Shown here in pieces: positions 12,030 to 26,100 of a stretch of DNA of 64,000 nucleotides. Both the position numbers and the translations under genes were made by a program. The stretch comes from Apostichopus japonicus (Eukaryota; Echinodermata; Holothuroidea; Aspidochirotida; Stichopodidae). Each line of letters opens with the position of its first letter. Position 1 is the first letter of the stretch. The stretch lies in NCBI RefSeq assembly GCF_037975245.1, contig NC_092566.1:14440501-14504500 (forward strand). Direction: 5' to 3'. The notes under the pieces are model-generated. The model had not been told where the DNA came from. It ran no database searches and was given only the letters and a program-made list of their open reading frames with translations.

Positions 12030-14150
12030 TCCCATGTTAGCCTAACCTATGTATTATAGTGTTTGGAACCCCACGTAAAAATGCATCAAAAGTGAGTATC
12101 AAATTCCTAACAACTACCCTTTCAAAAACTTTATGAACCCAGGATATGGCTCTTGATATGTGTGTACATTCCCAAAACACGTGCCGAATATTATCTGGGT
12201 TCTTGCAATAGGAAGAGAGACCATCTCCAATTCCCCACCTGTGCAGCTTCTCTGTCGAACTCCCTGCGTGAACATTGCCCCGTGGGTAATTCTCCAATTT
12301 AGAACTTTTAAATTATTACATAAAATCGGGAGAAACACCATTTTCCAAATACTAGCCTAGTCGCAAGATGGATCATTGCTTTGAACCCTAGGTATAACCG
12401 GGCCAGTGTCCACAATACTAACCAATTTATTGCTCCTAGAAAGCTCTGTAAACAAAGGGTCTATCGTGTGATGGAACTGGACAATTGAAATCGCTCTACT
12501 GTACGATGTTTTTGTGTTATGACTATTGGGAACAGAATTGGACCACAGATGGGGGTGCAAACGTCGAAGCTTAACAGACAACAAGTACTTAGCAAAGAGA
12601 TGATTACACCAGTCGAAATCTATGTGACAGAGAAACGGAAGCCAAGGTTTCACATGGGCTTTCATCTTAAACTCGAAATGGTCCAAAACCCAAACCTCCA
12701 GAACTATAGTTTAACGAAACGACCTTCCGTGCCACTAATTCGGTCCTTCCTCCCGATAAAAACTTAAAGCATAATTGATTAACCTTCGCAACAATGTCCC
12801 TACTTGGATATAAAACCGGAACAATGTAATAGAGGAAATTAACAAGTATTCATGACCGCCACCTTTCTAAGCAAAGTAAGATACCGTTTGTCCCACGCTT
12901 CAATCTTAGACTTCAGTTTATCTAGCTGCTTCTCCCAAATACTACAAACACCCTCCTCTCAACCATTCAGTCTTACTTAGATTTAATGAGGCTCCAGTAG
13001 ACTTCTTGAACCTCTAAAACGCCCGAAAATTCTCAATTATATCAGTCTGACTTATTGCGATACACGTCACATCGTCTGCGTACTGCAATTTTTTTGTACA
13101 GACTTTCCTTTTCATCTGGGTAGATAAAGACCTCGGATACCACTTAGCTTCTCAATGTATCTGGCTAACGGTTCACCACATGAAACATACAATGCTGGGG
13201 ACAAAGGGCAGCCTTGACGAACTCCCTGATGAATGATGATATCATCCGTGACACGACCGTTACATTGACAAGACTTTTGATATTGTGTACATAAGTTTGA
13301 CGCATTTACGAAAAGTACTTCCAAATTTCATTTTAAATAAAAATTTAACAAACATTCCCAATTGACTTTTTCAAACGCCCTGTGTTGATCCACCAATATT
13401 AGAGCACATGGATAACGAACAGTGGCCAAATTAGTATGAATGCTACGGCTAGGCACAGAACACGTTTAATAATCATTAACAATTTTAGACATAACGGTTG
13501 ACATTCTTGCTTAGAAAATCTTCGCTAAAAGCTTATAATCAGTATTCAATAGACTAATTGGTCCATGGGACTAAAGGATCACCACTGTTTTTAAAACAAA
13601 GTTATAACAGCAGATCTCTGCGACCCAGTGAGATACCCCCTCTTGAACACATCACTGCAAACAAATGCTTCCAACTAAGTCAAAGAGAGTACATGAAATT
13701 CACGGGGAGCCCATTGCTTCTTGGGGATATCGACTTGCCATGGGTCATAGAGACTAGGACTTTCTTAATCTTAGTTAGCCTAAGGGGCCTTTCTAACCTT
13801 TCACCCTCTTCTTTTCATAAAGCGTTTTTGACGCAGTCCAAGAACTCATCTGGGCATTGTCCGTCTACGTTAACCTCCTCTTTATAAAGGTTGCTATAAA
13901 ACGCATGAAAAACTGCTAAAATATCCTCATTATAGAAAACTCTACCCCTTGATTCCCGTGCTTACAATTGCTGTGTACATTGCACGTGCGTGTTCTCGTT
14001 TATAAAACGAACCTAGCTCTAGCCCGGAGTATGGCACCTCTGCTTTACTCTTTTAAAATACGATCAATTTGAACCCTGTTCCTGGTAACCCAAGTTTCCT
14101 TAAACTTAGCCAACTTTTGACGTTTCTCTCTCGCACGACTATGTTAGTCC
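12030..14150 (-). mobile_element. LINE ORF2 remnant (L1/Tx1-like reverse transcriptase), decayed
   Basis: Read on the minus strand, the reverse transcriptase blocks come in the right order. Near 13400-13360 there is a VDQHRAFEKVNWE block (motif A region). At 13240-13180 there is GVRQGCPLSPALY (motif B). Near 13095-13065 there is the catalytic YADDV. Near 12330-12060 there is a cysteine/histidine zinc-knuckle-like tail (YCKNPDNIRHVFWEC). Stops and frameshifts separate all blocks. The blocks match L1/Tx1-type LINEs rather than LTR elements. The endonuclease part is not recognised. Confidence 0.75.
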
Positions 14151-14265
14151 ATATGGGAAATAATTGCTGATTTAATGTCCGTACGAATTAAAAATTTAAT
14201 ACCGGCATGACTTCTCAGCCAATCACCATGTAGCTTTATATGCCTATATTATATAGAATTAACAA

Positions 14266-15696
14266 ACCGGCATTAAATAGAATTAATACCGGCATTAAAT
14301 AGACAAATGACATTAGCGAATTTTGAAGCTGTTGTCATGCTCTGAGCAAGTGTTAAAAGGATTGTCTGATAGCCCTAAGAAGTTACCTTCAAAAACGATA
14401 AATACTGTAACTTTCCAAACATGTTGTCAAAGTATGAGAACGCTAATGTTGCGTTTGACATAGAAACGATTTTTTAATCGTTAAGGATAGACATTTCAAA
14501 TATGATTTGAACAGTAACGAACGTGACGTCATCTTCGCAAATGCAGATTGCGACATAACCCACAGTACCTGCAGTAATCATAACAAAAACCGCGTTTGTA
14601 TACAGATTAATTTCTTCCTTGATTTTCGGTGAAATTTCTTATAAATATATGTAGTATATCGGTGGTTTCGTGGTCTTTGTGTAACACAAGATAAGTTTGA
14701 AAAGCAGACATGTTTACATTGCGATGTTCAGCTCCAATGCGAAGAATGTTTGCATGTAGGCTACACAATCGGACAGTTCTGCGAAGCCTACGCTTCTCGG
14801 TACTACATTCTGCTCTGACATCGATTCCGCCAACTTTCATCTTTTGTTGTTCCGAATACTTTTTAAGTTTCATTTTACTGTAAAGTTGTTCCGTGAATTT
14901 TGTTTCAGCGATTTCGAAGAACAGTTTATGAACGGTGGTTTGAGTGTGAGAGTGTATTATGTGCAACGTATCCTAACTGGGTATGCTAGGCTGTATACGT
15001 TCGCGATATGTACGTAATATATAATAGGCAATCACCTGTGCATGTACACACGAGAGTGCGGAAATAGGAGTGCTAACTTCAAGTCGCTCGTTTTGCCTAT
15101 TTGCTTCACTACGTCAATCATAAAATTGATGCGTTCGAGCAAACAGTGCTTTTAATGAGAAACTGGTGAATTTGAAAACCAGATTTCTACAAGAAGAAAA
15201 CGTCGAATGGGGACAATTTTCACATGGTTAGAAAGAAAAAATAAGAACTACAAGGATCAACTACAATCAAAATCTTCCACCAGACAATTCCTTTAACCCC
15301 TCTTGCAACATATATTTCTGCAACGCAATGGCACGCATGACAGACAAAGACCAATTTCTGCATGATTTTCGTCGAGAAGCGAACGATACTTTGTAGGTTA
15401 TTGAAAAATGTTGACTCCCAATCCCAAGTTTTACCAGTTGGTAATGCTTTGAACCGTTTTGTTAATCTTTGAAGAGCATTACATTATTCAAAACTTGGAA
15501 ACCTCCTTAATGAAGACGATTATAATGTCGCATCAGTGTGTCTCTGGATGAAATAACGGGGTGAAGTTTCACGCCTCGCACAAGAGCTGGAAAAACGCAA
15601 GGAAGCTTGTCAATAACATTGCATATTACACTATAGCGGACTAAACAAAGATGGTCTATCTATTTAATCCCGGTATTAATTCTATTTAATGTCGGT
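14266..15696. mobile_element. Probable non-autonomous DNA element with 38-bp inverted repeats inside the LINE
   Basis: The left arm at 14266-14303 and the reverse complement of 15659-15696 match at about 36 of 38 positions. Each arm is two head-to-tail copies of an ACCGGCATTAAATAGAATTAAT-like unit. A third half-unit continues outward on the right to about 15735, and both outer flanks share a TATATAGAAT-like stretch, so the true ends lie a little outside the arms. The interior (about 1.36 kb) holds a minus-strand frame at 14607-14966 of unknown function and no transposase. It separates LINE ORF2 remnants on the left from LINE ORF1 remnants on the right. Confidence 0.55.
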
Positions 15697-15779
15697 ATTC
15701 ATTGTATTTAAGACCGGCATTAATTTTATTTATTCTATATATTTTGGACGAGCCTGACATGACGGAGTAAGAACGTCTT

Positions 15780-16700
15780 TTCTCGTGGGGCTCTAGATAT
15801 CGGCTTTAAAGATACAAATCTTCCACCAAAGTTACAAAAAGAATTACAAAAGAAAGCAATTATACTTGCTAACATTATTGCGAATAACATGAAGAAAAGA
15901 GGCAGACACTTGGCAGTTTTGGAAAGAAAAATGGATCACGCTTGCATCCCAATCGAACCTATCCTCCAGCCTAACAGGAACCTCCTCGACACAACGCAAT
16001 CTAGACCTGGTATCAGATTCTGAAACGAACTACGACACTAGAACCATGTCCGAAAGCTTCACAAGGATGATGGATTAAGTTATGTTGAAAATATCTAAGG
16101 AATTTTAGAAGATAAAAAACGAGTTTGGAGAAGCAATAGACCGCCTGACGAAATCTATTGGAGAATTGAGAAGTGAGAACAAATTTCTCAAAGAGAGCTA
16201 CTAAACTCAACAAAAAAAAAAGTCGCTAAACTAGAAGAAGAAAAAACGCTCCACGATACGATGCTAAATCAGCAAGAAATATTTTCTCGCCGAAAAACAA
16301 TTGTCAACGTTAAATCAGCAGAAGGTGAGAATTGCATTTAAATTGCGCAAAACGTTTTCAAGGAGACCGGAATCCAGGCTTGTAAGATAGAGAGAGTCCA
16401 TAGAGACTTCAGACTCGTGGAAGGTAGAGAAAAGATATATTTCTAAAAGTGTCTTCTTACCAAGACAAAATTAATATTTTGAGGAAGGCAAGAAGAACTC
16501 TCGCCAACAAGGAGTACTATATCGTGGATCACCTGACAAAAACAGTCTTAAAAGAAAAAAAGAAAATTGAGTCAGCAGGTTCAAGATTTGTTTCTGGCTG
16601 GAACCAAACTTCGTTTCGTTTGTGGAGCATGGAGGGGAAGTGATGGAAGACCTTACAACTTTCTTAAATCGGGATTGGAGACTGGAAAAGGCCATATCAG
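15780..16700 (+). mobile_element. LINE ORF1 remnant, plus strand (opposite to ORF2)
   Basis: Translating on the plus strand in shifting frames gives a coiled-coil part (FGEAIDRLTKSIGELRSENK), an RNA-binding middle (ERVHRDFRLVEGREK) and a tail with INILRKARRTLANKEYYIVD and AGTKLRFVCGAWRGSDGRPY. This is the layout of L1-like ORF1 proteins (coiled coil, RRM, C-terminal domain). Several stops and frameshifts make it dead. Its orientation is opposite to the ORF2 remnant at 12.0-14.15 kb. Confidence 0.6.
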
Positions 16701-17760
16701 TTTGAGACGGATTATGGATATTGTAATAACACTAACTTCTTCTCTTCGGTTTCACTTCAATTCACTGGATGGATGTCAGATATGGTATGGAAAAAGGTGA
16801 GTCCATTCCGGAGTAGAAGTGATGAGATAATTAGATGAAAAGAAAGTCACTAAAGACTTAAACAATTTCAGTCAAAACTTGAATGGATACACAGAACGTA
16901 GTAACAATAGGAATACAACAGGTTACGCAATGTTACGGCAAAACAATAAATAACCATGTTATTTGAACCGGGTGGGAGGCGATGGTTCCCCAACAACGGT
17001 GCATTAACCTCTGGTATCAGGACTGGTATCAGGACGCAGTACTTGAGTGGAGGGGTACGATGGCGCTGACGTAGAGATGACGTCATCAGTAAATGTAGCA
17101 TATGAATATGCAAGAGGTAAAGCATGCCAATAACAACTTTGAAGACATTAAGATGTTTCTAACTCTTTGTTATTTTGTTTCTACGGATTGTTTTGAACTA
17201 ACTTTGGCATTAACGTCCAGCTCTAACCTTGCAAATTGTGCATAATGAAACTATTGATATTTTTAATTTACTTTCCAAACCAATGAGGGAATGAATTTTC
17301 TAAATGCAAAGTTCAAGCACAGTAACCGTATATGCAAAATTTAGGCAGTTAATGTTATTTTTACATACAAAGTTTATCAATAGCCTTAAAATATTGCTAT
17401 GGAATTTATCAATATTTTATCCCTGGCAAGAAAACTCATCGTTGTAATGAATTACTATGTAAAGTGATTTTCATGTGCAAGTTGAGAGCCAGGTGCTTAC
17501 TATATAGAACAAGGTTTTAATTTATGGTAAATTTTGTAAATTATGTTGTGTTCTCGTCTGTATATCTGTGTTGGTCAAATTCATTGTTTGTTTGTTTATT
17601 TATCTATTTATTAAATTAGTGTAGTGTGAGATAGAGATTGAAAGTTGTATCGTGGGGTAAATCATGGGATCGAAAGTAGACGGAGTTCCTGTCACTAGAG
17701 TGGAACGCAAGGACGAAGGTGACACTTTATAGAAAAACGAAAAGAAAAGGTCAGAAAATC

Positions 17761-17840
17761 GAAAAAGAGTCAAAATCACGATACAAAAATGTCGGAAAAC
17801 GAAAAAGAGTCAAAAACACGATACACAAATGTCGGAGAAA
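17761..17840 (+). repeat. 40-bp tandem duplication (2 copies)
   Basis: 17761-17800 and 17801-17840 share the unit beginning GAAAAAGAGTCAAAAWCACG, with about 5 differences. The surroundings are purine-rich. Confidence 0.8.
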
Positions 17841-19278
17841 CAAAAACAAAAATCGAAAATAGGTAAGAGAGTCAGAAAAAATAGAGAAAATGAAATGATT
17901 CCAAAAAAATAATGTCCCCCCAAAAATGTCAGACAAACAAAAACAAAGTCAGAATTATGAAAAACTAAATGAATTATGTGACACTACGGGTTGCTGTTAT
18001 TGGCAGTTTATACTATTTTTTTCTGGCGTGCATTGCTTACTTGAAATGTTGTTTTTTTCTGATACATAAGGTTTGATATGTTATTTTAGCTTGCCACTCT
18101 CTATATGTGTTTTTCATTTCCTAATTGTCTTTTTAGTTAGTCCTTCCTTTTCATTGAAACCATGTTGTCAGGACCATTTCAAGTCGTCTAGCAATGTCAC
18201 CTTCCATTTCCTGATATGCAGTTCTTCAAGTCGTTCTGTAAATTTCATACTAGTTTATGTGAAATCTTATATTCAGAAACCATGCTGCCATCTAACTCGC
18301 CACTGAATATGGTCCAGTCTTAAGAGGGAGTTTCACGAGACAAATTTATTTTGTAATTTCAATTGTTTCTTTAGAGTTGCTTTGATATCTTATAAATCTC
18401 ATTTTGGCGTACCTGCAAATGCTTTCTGCATGACATCATTTTGCATTCATTCATTTAATCATTCTCTTGCTTTCAGCTGATATTCTTGTTACAAAATCAA
18501 AACAGTCATATTCCTACAAATTCTCTCTGTAAAATATATGACAATAGTTTTCTTTTGTTGATTAAGATTGAATAGTGATATTTTGGTCCATTGGTAAGAT
18601 GCTATTCCACTTGAAATGTTTCTCTCTGTGTTTAGTAAAACACATCAGTCTGCTTGTTGAGATGATTATAGTTTTAAATTGTTGTTTGTTTGCCCTGATG
18701 TTACTGTGTTTTGACTAGGGCTTTCTTACGTAACCATATTTATCATTCATTAGATGAAATCATATTGATGTTCATGAAATTATTGTTATTGCTTCTATCA
18801 TTATCTTTATGTTTTTCTTCTTAGCAGCAGTTTCAATAGATAATGTATAGATAATGTATAGTGAAATATTACTTTCAAGCATTTCTGTTGTCTTTAATGA
18901 TCTGCTTAGTCTTTATTGGGGCTACTGAATGCTAGACAAGCACTTTATCAAGGAACTTGCAAAACTTCCAAAACCATCATCATTGACAATTTCCTCTATA
19001 GATAGAGACAAGTTTTCTGTTTTGTGCAACGTCTCATCCCCATTATCCCCAACCCTCCCAACCCACCGCTCCTCACCTCCCATGCCTCTGTCCCTGAACA
19101 TGTCTACATATTTGTAGGAAGGCAGATCCTTTAGATGTACCTGTATCCAAGCCTTTATATAACCTGCATCAAGGCCTTAATTGCCCAAATAATGATATAA
19201 GCAGTCTGCAAAACCCATCTCTGATCAAGAACGTGAACCTATGAGTGATGCCAAGTATCTCTATGTAATACGTATTTA

Positions 19279-19489
19279 TTAATTATAGCCTTATATGACG
19301 ACATATGTGTTGAATATGCATATTTTTCTACGACGTAGTTGATCGCCGCCATTTGGTTCGCTTGCCTGATACCCTCAAAATTTCATTAATTAATTATGAT
19401 TTTATATGATGACATATATGCACATTTTTCTACGATGTAGTTGATCGCCGTCATTTGGTATACACTTGCCTGATACCCTCACAATTTCA
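19279..19489 (+). repeat. Direct duplication of about 105 bp
   Basis: 19279-19384 and 19388-19489 share TATATGAYGACATAT, CTACGAYGTAGTTGATCGCC and TTGCCTGATACCCTCAMAATTTCAT, with a small internal indel. It lies about 0.6 kb upstream of the start of copy B. Confidence 0.8.
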
Positions 19490-20125
19490 TGCGAACGGAA
19501 AACATCTGTACGTGTCCGTATTAGAGTATGAAAAACGTAGAATAACATCTTGGAATTGTGTTTTAGGTATTCAAGAATCTTCTGTGGAATTATTTTTCAT
19601 GTTCACTGGATGGAACTATGATTTTGGCCATTTTTCGACACTCTCGTTGACTGAATAATACTGTACATGCCTGTTTCTCTTTAACAATCTATTTCACCGT
19701 ATGTATCTGTATTCTTTGTATTTTCCTCCCGATCGTGCATTTGTAACTTCAACCAGTAACTCAATCAACTGTAAGTGCTGTTTGCGTTTCGTACAGCCAT
19801 ACCGATCTTGAACATAACAAGTTTCGCAAGGTCAAATCCCAAACTGTTAGCATATTTATTCTTAAATCATGTATTGTTATGTCGTCGAATGCAATTGAAC
19901 CACATATCATATAGCTACATCATCAATGTATTGTTTTTAACAACAGGCCTACATTACTTTGGTGTCAATTACCTCAAGTCCTCGCATTCTGAACATTAAT
20001 TTTCTTCAGTGGATCTTCCGAACTTCCGTACTTTATGAGTCATCGAGCACCAACAAAAATTCACACACATTTAACGTGATCATGTTTGAGTTCGTATGAC
20101 CATTTCTAAACATAATTACATCAAC

Positions 20126-23100
20126 ATGGGACGACATTGTCGCATTGAGCGTCTAGGAATTATTCTGTGCTTTGTATGTACTGTAACCGTTGGTTGGTGG
20201 TATACCGAGTACTATGTGCGAAGATATACATTGACAATTCAAGGCAAAGAACGAATAGACAGTGTCAACACAAGGGACACGAGTGTACAGGCAACATCAA
20301 CATACCAAAGGAACATCTTTACAATAAGGTAAATCCATCATTATATGATAGCGCCGTCTATGTGTAAACGCTAGATTTGAACGAAATCTGTTATATATTC
20401 ATTAATGATAATTATGCTACAATTACATCACCAAAAATACTTGATATTTAAAATAGTGACATAAAATGTGATATTCGAATGACGATGTGTCTAAGTTAGC
20501 TCATCATTTTAGGTATAACACGGAATGCTTTTGAAAGTCGCCGGCCAAAATAGGAAAACTGTTTTCATTATAAGTGGCAAGACTCTTTGTCTTTTCTAAA
20601 CTGGGCTGTGTGTTGTAGTTGATATGTTATTTTATATTGCTAGTGCCATACTAAGATGTCGAGCAATAATATCTAAAAATATCTAAAATATTGTAAGTTT
20701 GGTTCTCTGTATGTTTGCGTAAGGCAGTTAAATATGTAATGAAGGTCACATGATCATCCTTCAAGCATTATAGGTTATATAAGGAGACTGCTTATCAGAA
20801 CACAATCAGACTTGAATCAACGAAAAGTGGATCATGTACCGCATCTGTAGAACATACGTACACTGCTAAACGTTGAGCAACCATTTCGTTGGTCAAGTTT
20901 CTTCGAGTAAGAGTATTGAGTAATCTTTGACCATATAATGGTTACTCATATTACTAATCACCCTTTATACCCAATGTATTTACTCAATCAAGGCGGTCTA
21001 GTTTTGCCCAACAAACATACGAAACTGAAGTTTGTTGGTTTTTCTTTTTGTCTTTATTTTAGCTACCTGATACGAAGACCAGCGTTCGAATAACTGTTGA
21101 ACATGTTTTGCCCGTATTTCGACATCGTATAATCTACCATGTCGAGGGTTCATGTTTAGAGCAGAGGCCTAGGCCTTAAGACCTTGCAAAGAAGAGTTTT
21201 GAATAGTTAGCAGGCATACGCAAAATCTTGATCGCAATATCAAAAATCCTTCTGTTGCAGCTCAAAACTGAGCATTTCTATCATTTTCATCACAGTAATA
21301 TCTCCAACCAAACTGCTATTTTTGATGAGCAGAACGAGAAATTGTTTCTGTACGGAAAATTGCTACAACGTGAACACAAATTCAACGGAATAAATATTGA
21401 AAGACTGAGGTAAGTAACCTACATATATGTGCGTGCAAACTATGATATGTTACTAGGGTCATTCCGTGTCAAATCAACCAGTGGTCCCCAGGTGACCCTC
21501 TCAGATTTTGATGAAACTTCATCAGAATGATTGAGTATGTCCCAAATGAACACATACAAAAAATTAAAATCATACTCCATGTCGTTTTGAAGATATAGCC
21601 CGTTGAAATTTGGCCGAGGCGGCCATTTTGTGCTTGCGCGATTTGCGAAAAGTGACTTTTGTGATATTTTCCAACTTTGAAAGCTCAAAATTCAGTCCTT
21701 GTACCAGGTAGAGAGCTTAAATTTGGTATTCTATCTTACTTCTTGCCAAAATTTATGAATCTGCACTCAGAGGGTCACCTGGGAACTTTTCAGAAAATTG
21801 GTTGAGGCGGAATGACCCACTAAGTAAATGATGACAATGGTGGTGGAACAGTTGCCGATGGTTTTCTTCATTCAGTTCACCTATTCTATCACAACAGTAG
21901 ATCTGCTACGCTCTGCGAAGAGGAGTGAATCGGCGAATAGTAGCGCTGAGACAGGGGCGGATGTGCCTTTCACCACCCGGAACGGGGCTCCGCAGGGTAC
22001 AAAGCGTAACAAATTTCAACAACTTGACCGATTGGCAAATAGATTAAAGATTTGTAAAGAGTGTAACAATATTATAGATTTATTGCTGCATATTCCCCAT
22101 ATTATATTTTTCATTTACTGATTATCTTCCCTAATGTTATTTGTTAAACAAGGGTTGATAGGAAGCTGCTGTGATTCACACGTTTCATGTAATTTACGTT
22201 TATGGTGCAATTATAGTCATATAACACACCGTGGTTACCACAGGTTGTCTACTTGATTCGCTATATAAACTACACCCCTCCCCTACCTCCACCCGAACCA
22301 AGTGACTGAATTTTGTCGCCCATTTAGTTCACGAACAAGTGCTAGATGAAGAAAATGTATATCACTTTTTTTCTAGGCATAGAATCATACTTGGAGTAAA
22401 TATAGTTCGTTTATAACTATTTACTCTGGTTAGGAAAATTTCCCTGAGATAATCTTCTGATGTAAGCTCTTTGTAAGACGCAAAAAAAAAATATTATAGA
22501 ATTCTCGGCACTAGATACACTGCTTCATTCTGACATAGAGCAAGTTTTTTTTTGTTATACATTAGATATCTTTTTATATGCATAGAAGTCAAGATACCTC
22601 TTAACTGAACACAATTTGGGATTTCGGTGTGATTATTCAACTATTCTATTTGGGAGATTTGTCTTTACTTTGTCTCAGATTTCCCAAAGAAATTCATCTT
22701 GAAAATAAAGCGAAACAGTTGCAGGATATGATGCAACAGTATTTTTTAACAAAAATATCAACATGTTTTGGGCTAGGTTTAGTATTTTGCCACTTTATGC
22801 AGAATATTAAGGTGTTCACTGTATATTGATACAACTGAATACATAATACAACAAATATATAATGTAGGGTGCCTTTGTGATATGGTTTTAATACGATTGA
22901 GGTTTACAATCTGTTTGTTACAGCTTGTACATTCACACGAAATGTAAATTCCTTTTCAACCTATGCACATACATGACCGTTCTGGGTAGATAATTGAGCA
23001 GACCAAAGATGTATATCTGCTGTGTTAGAAATTATCTGTGTTCAACTTGGCAATACTGTCCAGCACACAACTCTCTCAATGAATATGTATAACCCTGACA

Positions 23101-26100
23101 TGCCATATGCAGTCAAAATGAGGCTCACAGTTATGGTGTAATATATGACAAAGACATGTTTAGTGGCTTGTGTATTTAAACAACATCAATGATGAGGATT
23201 ACCCTTTTTCAATGCAGGTAGGTTATGTGATATTGCCAGTTGGAATATTCGAATAGTGTTCATTCAGTTACCTGATCGTGATCCTTACCATGATCGTGAA
23301 TAATTCTCCTCAACTCTTAACCTTATATATGCCTCAAGGTTATTATTCAACGCTGTTGTGGGTGGTCCTTTATATTGACTAACCACCATTGAAAGAAAAG
23401 TACAATGATTTACCGACAGGCATTTTTTTTCCTTTTGCATAGGGAAGAAATTCATCAGGAGTTGGGAACAAATATAACTAATCTATTGTTTGTTACTAAA
23501 GAAAATTCTCCGATCGGATCAACATTACCTTTTGTCAGTGAGAAAGGCTTCTGGAATGTGTCATCCAAATTTTATGAATCGTTACCAAAGGTAGGAAAAC
23601 AATAAACATAACGAAACGAAACGAAAAATAATTGTGCTGATGATATGGGTTTTTTCTTCTGGACAACGAAAATTCTTCAACCCTAGCATTTTTCGTTTTC
23701 TAACTAATTAAAAAACAGCACGCGCCTCTTCAATTTTTCAGAGAAAAAATTGTAAACATCTGGGCACAGCTGAAGCGGAATATATTTGGTTTGCTCTTGT
23801 TTTGCCTGTTACGTCGAATCTACAGGTAGTTACCACTGTAACATTATAGTATATGGCATAATTGTTAAGGGAAGGTTGTCAGTACCTGGTCAGTGCTGTC
23901 CTTGGTTCATTAAACAACATGGAATCATCAACTTCCTATGTTTTACCTCATTCACCAGCCCAGACTTGCGGATCATTCACTGCAAGACTCTTGGGGTCAC
24001 CAACTTGTATGATTGTATGTGCACATAGATCTAGATACTCTATGGACTCTTGTGCTCCGTGCATGTAAATACCATGTGAAACAAATCCAATGATGATACG
24101 CAAAGGAAACAAGAAAGTTATGATCGAAGTTTAGTTCCAAAGCAAATTGACAAAAGGAAACGAGAGCTCGTGTTTGAGTCGGATACTTATTTGAACAAAC
24201 ATAAAATCTCCCGAAACTAATCTCCTCTGCTATACAGTTGTTACGAACAAAAAGAGAGTTCACTAACATCTTATGGGCAAATGTGGACTCAGCCTGTATT
24301 GGAATTGGTAAATAATGAAACGACACTAGACGCTCACGAATATGTGTGATATTCTCAGAAAAACCCAATTCAACCCCAACCCATCTGCCAGCTCTCCATG
24401 CGAATTCTTCCTGAAACATGAAAAAGACTGATGGTGACTGAAAACATGCTAACAAACTCCCTCCAGTGGGTCCGTTTAGGACTAAATCCGGACGCGTAAA
24501 GGTCTAGGGACACCTATGAACAACATTGTTCTAATCACTCTAACAGGCATTAGCAATCCTGAAAGAAGCTGTAACTCCCATCAAAATCCATCAAAGATTG
24601 ACCATTTTACAAGTCTTTTCTTAATTTTTATTTTTATTGACAATTAAATATTTAGCTAATTGTGCACATTAATGATGTAAATCGGATTACTGCCTAATTA
24701 TCTGTTATGTTATTACATTGCTTTCACAACCTTCGTTTCAAGGACACTGAACACAGTTTCGTGGCCTCGGCGGTTTTGTGGTAATTTGTCTTCTTTGAAA
24801 AGAGGAACACCACATTATTCAAATGATATATTTGGGCTTGCAATGAGGGGTTAACTATAGGCTAATTAGGGCCAAAATATGAAATTTTAATGAGCGCAAA
24901 GCACCACATCATAGTTTGCACATAATTAATGAGTTTCCCAGATTTATAAAAAACCACAAAAGTGTATATCCTGTCAATGAAATGAGCTTTTCATAAACTT
25001 TCAACAGATTTTGAATGATATTATTACACACAACATATGTACCGAATATGGGACAAATTGGCTAGGTGTCCGTAGTTCTTTAATTTTTCAGGCAACGTAC
25101 ACTACTCTGAGTGTGGTACTGTTCTTCTGTATCTCAAGAAGACATCACTGGTAGTCAGTCTAGTCGTTCATTGTAAAATCCAAATCTTACACGGTCAGAT
25201 CAATTTTTATCAGAGAAAGGCGAAACCGCAAAGAGATCTGGAGGATCTAGCAAGACTCAGCCACGAGCGGCTGAACCGACAGTTGTTGAATGACTCTTTG
25301 AGTTCCTTTGACAAAATGCTCCTCCACGTCGTAAAAGACGTATATGGAAATCGTATAACGTACTTGACCACCTTCCCTTCCAACATCATTTATATCTCAT
25401 AATTGAGTAGTTCTTGTCTGTACTTTCCCCCTTCCCTTGATGTGTGTTATTTACTACATAGTTATCAGTGACCGAATCATTCTCCCTCGACTGATGATTG
25501 TAGATGGGTGCCATAGCACCCACCCACCCCCTCACAAAAACCACTGGTAATGTAATGAAAGCCTTGTTTTGAGACTGCAGGATTGATTAATACTACGTTT
25601 AAAATACGTAGGCCTACCAATTGATGAGAATATCTCATGATAAGAAAAAACAATAGATCAGACTTGTCTACTGGGATTGAGAAAGGTAAATGGAATGCAG
25701 CCAACATTACCAGGTGTTTCTCTAAACCAATATTAACGGAATGTAAAATCGATTGTTCAGACTTCTAACCAGCAATGTATACAAACTCGTCATTATAGCT
25801 CCCAACATTGCACTATTATAATCACTATATTAACGCAATTAATACAATTAATCTGATTTTCGAGAAGAGTTTAAACATACTTTGTTGATATATTACGGGC
25901 ATATACAAACTTCAATCGTCTGGAGCCGAGTGGGCGTGATGAAACGGTAAAATACATATAGACATTTCGCTATTTTTACGAGTAATATAGATAAATAAGT
26001 TTACTGATGTATATAACAAGCGTCCATACACGTCAATTTTAATTTGATATTAGTTCTTACTTCATAATAAATGAAGGGCAGCTGTTGTTATATTTTGCAC

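Larger units (their letters stand above)
16701..20125. other. Upstream flank of copy B; small duplications only
   Basis: No gene recognised. It holds a 40-bp tandem duplication and a 105-bp duplication, listed separately. The proximal promoter of copy B should lie just before 20126, but no convincing TATA or initiator could be picked out. Confidence 0.5.

Noticed and set aside
20790-20850. TATA-like promoter (TATATAAGGAGACTGC) in intron 1 of copy B
   Set aside because: No plausible alternative first exon with a start codon and in-phase donor follows it.
21828-22121. Possible extra exon of copy B in intron 2
   Set aside because: Exon 2 already joins exon 3 in phase exactly as in copy C, and nothing similar exists in copy C.
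23997-24455. 152-codon minus-strand frame in intron 3 of copy B
   Set aside because: No motif, no counterpart in copy C and no splice-coherent neighbours; treated as chance.
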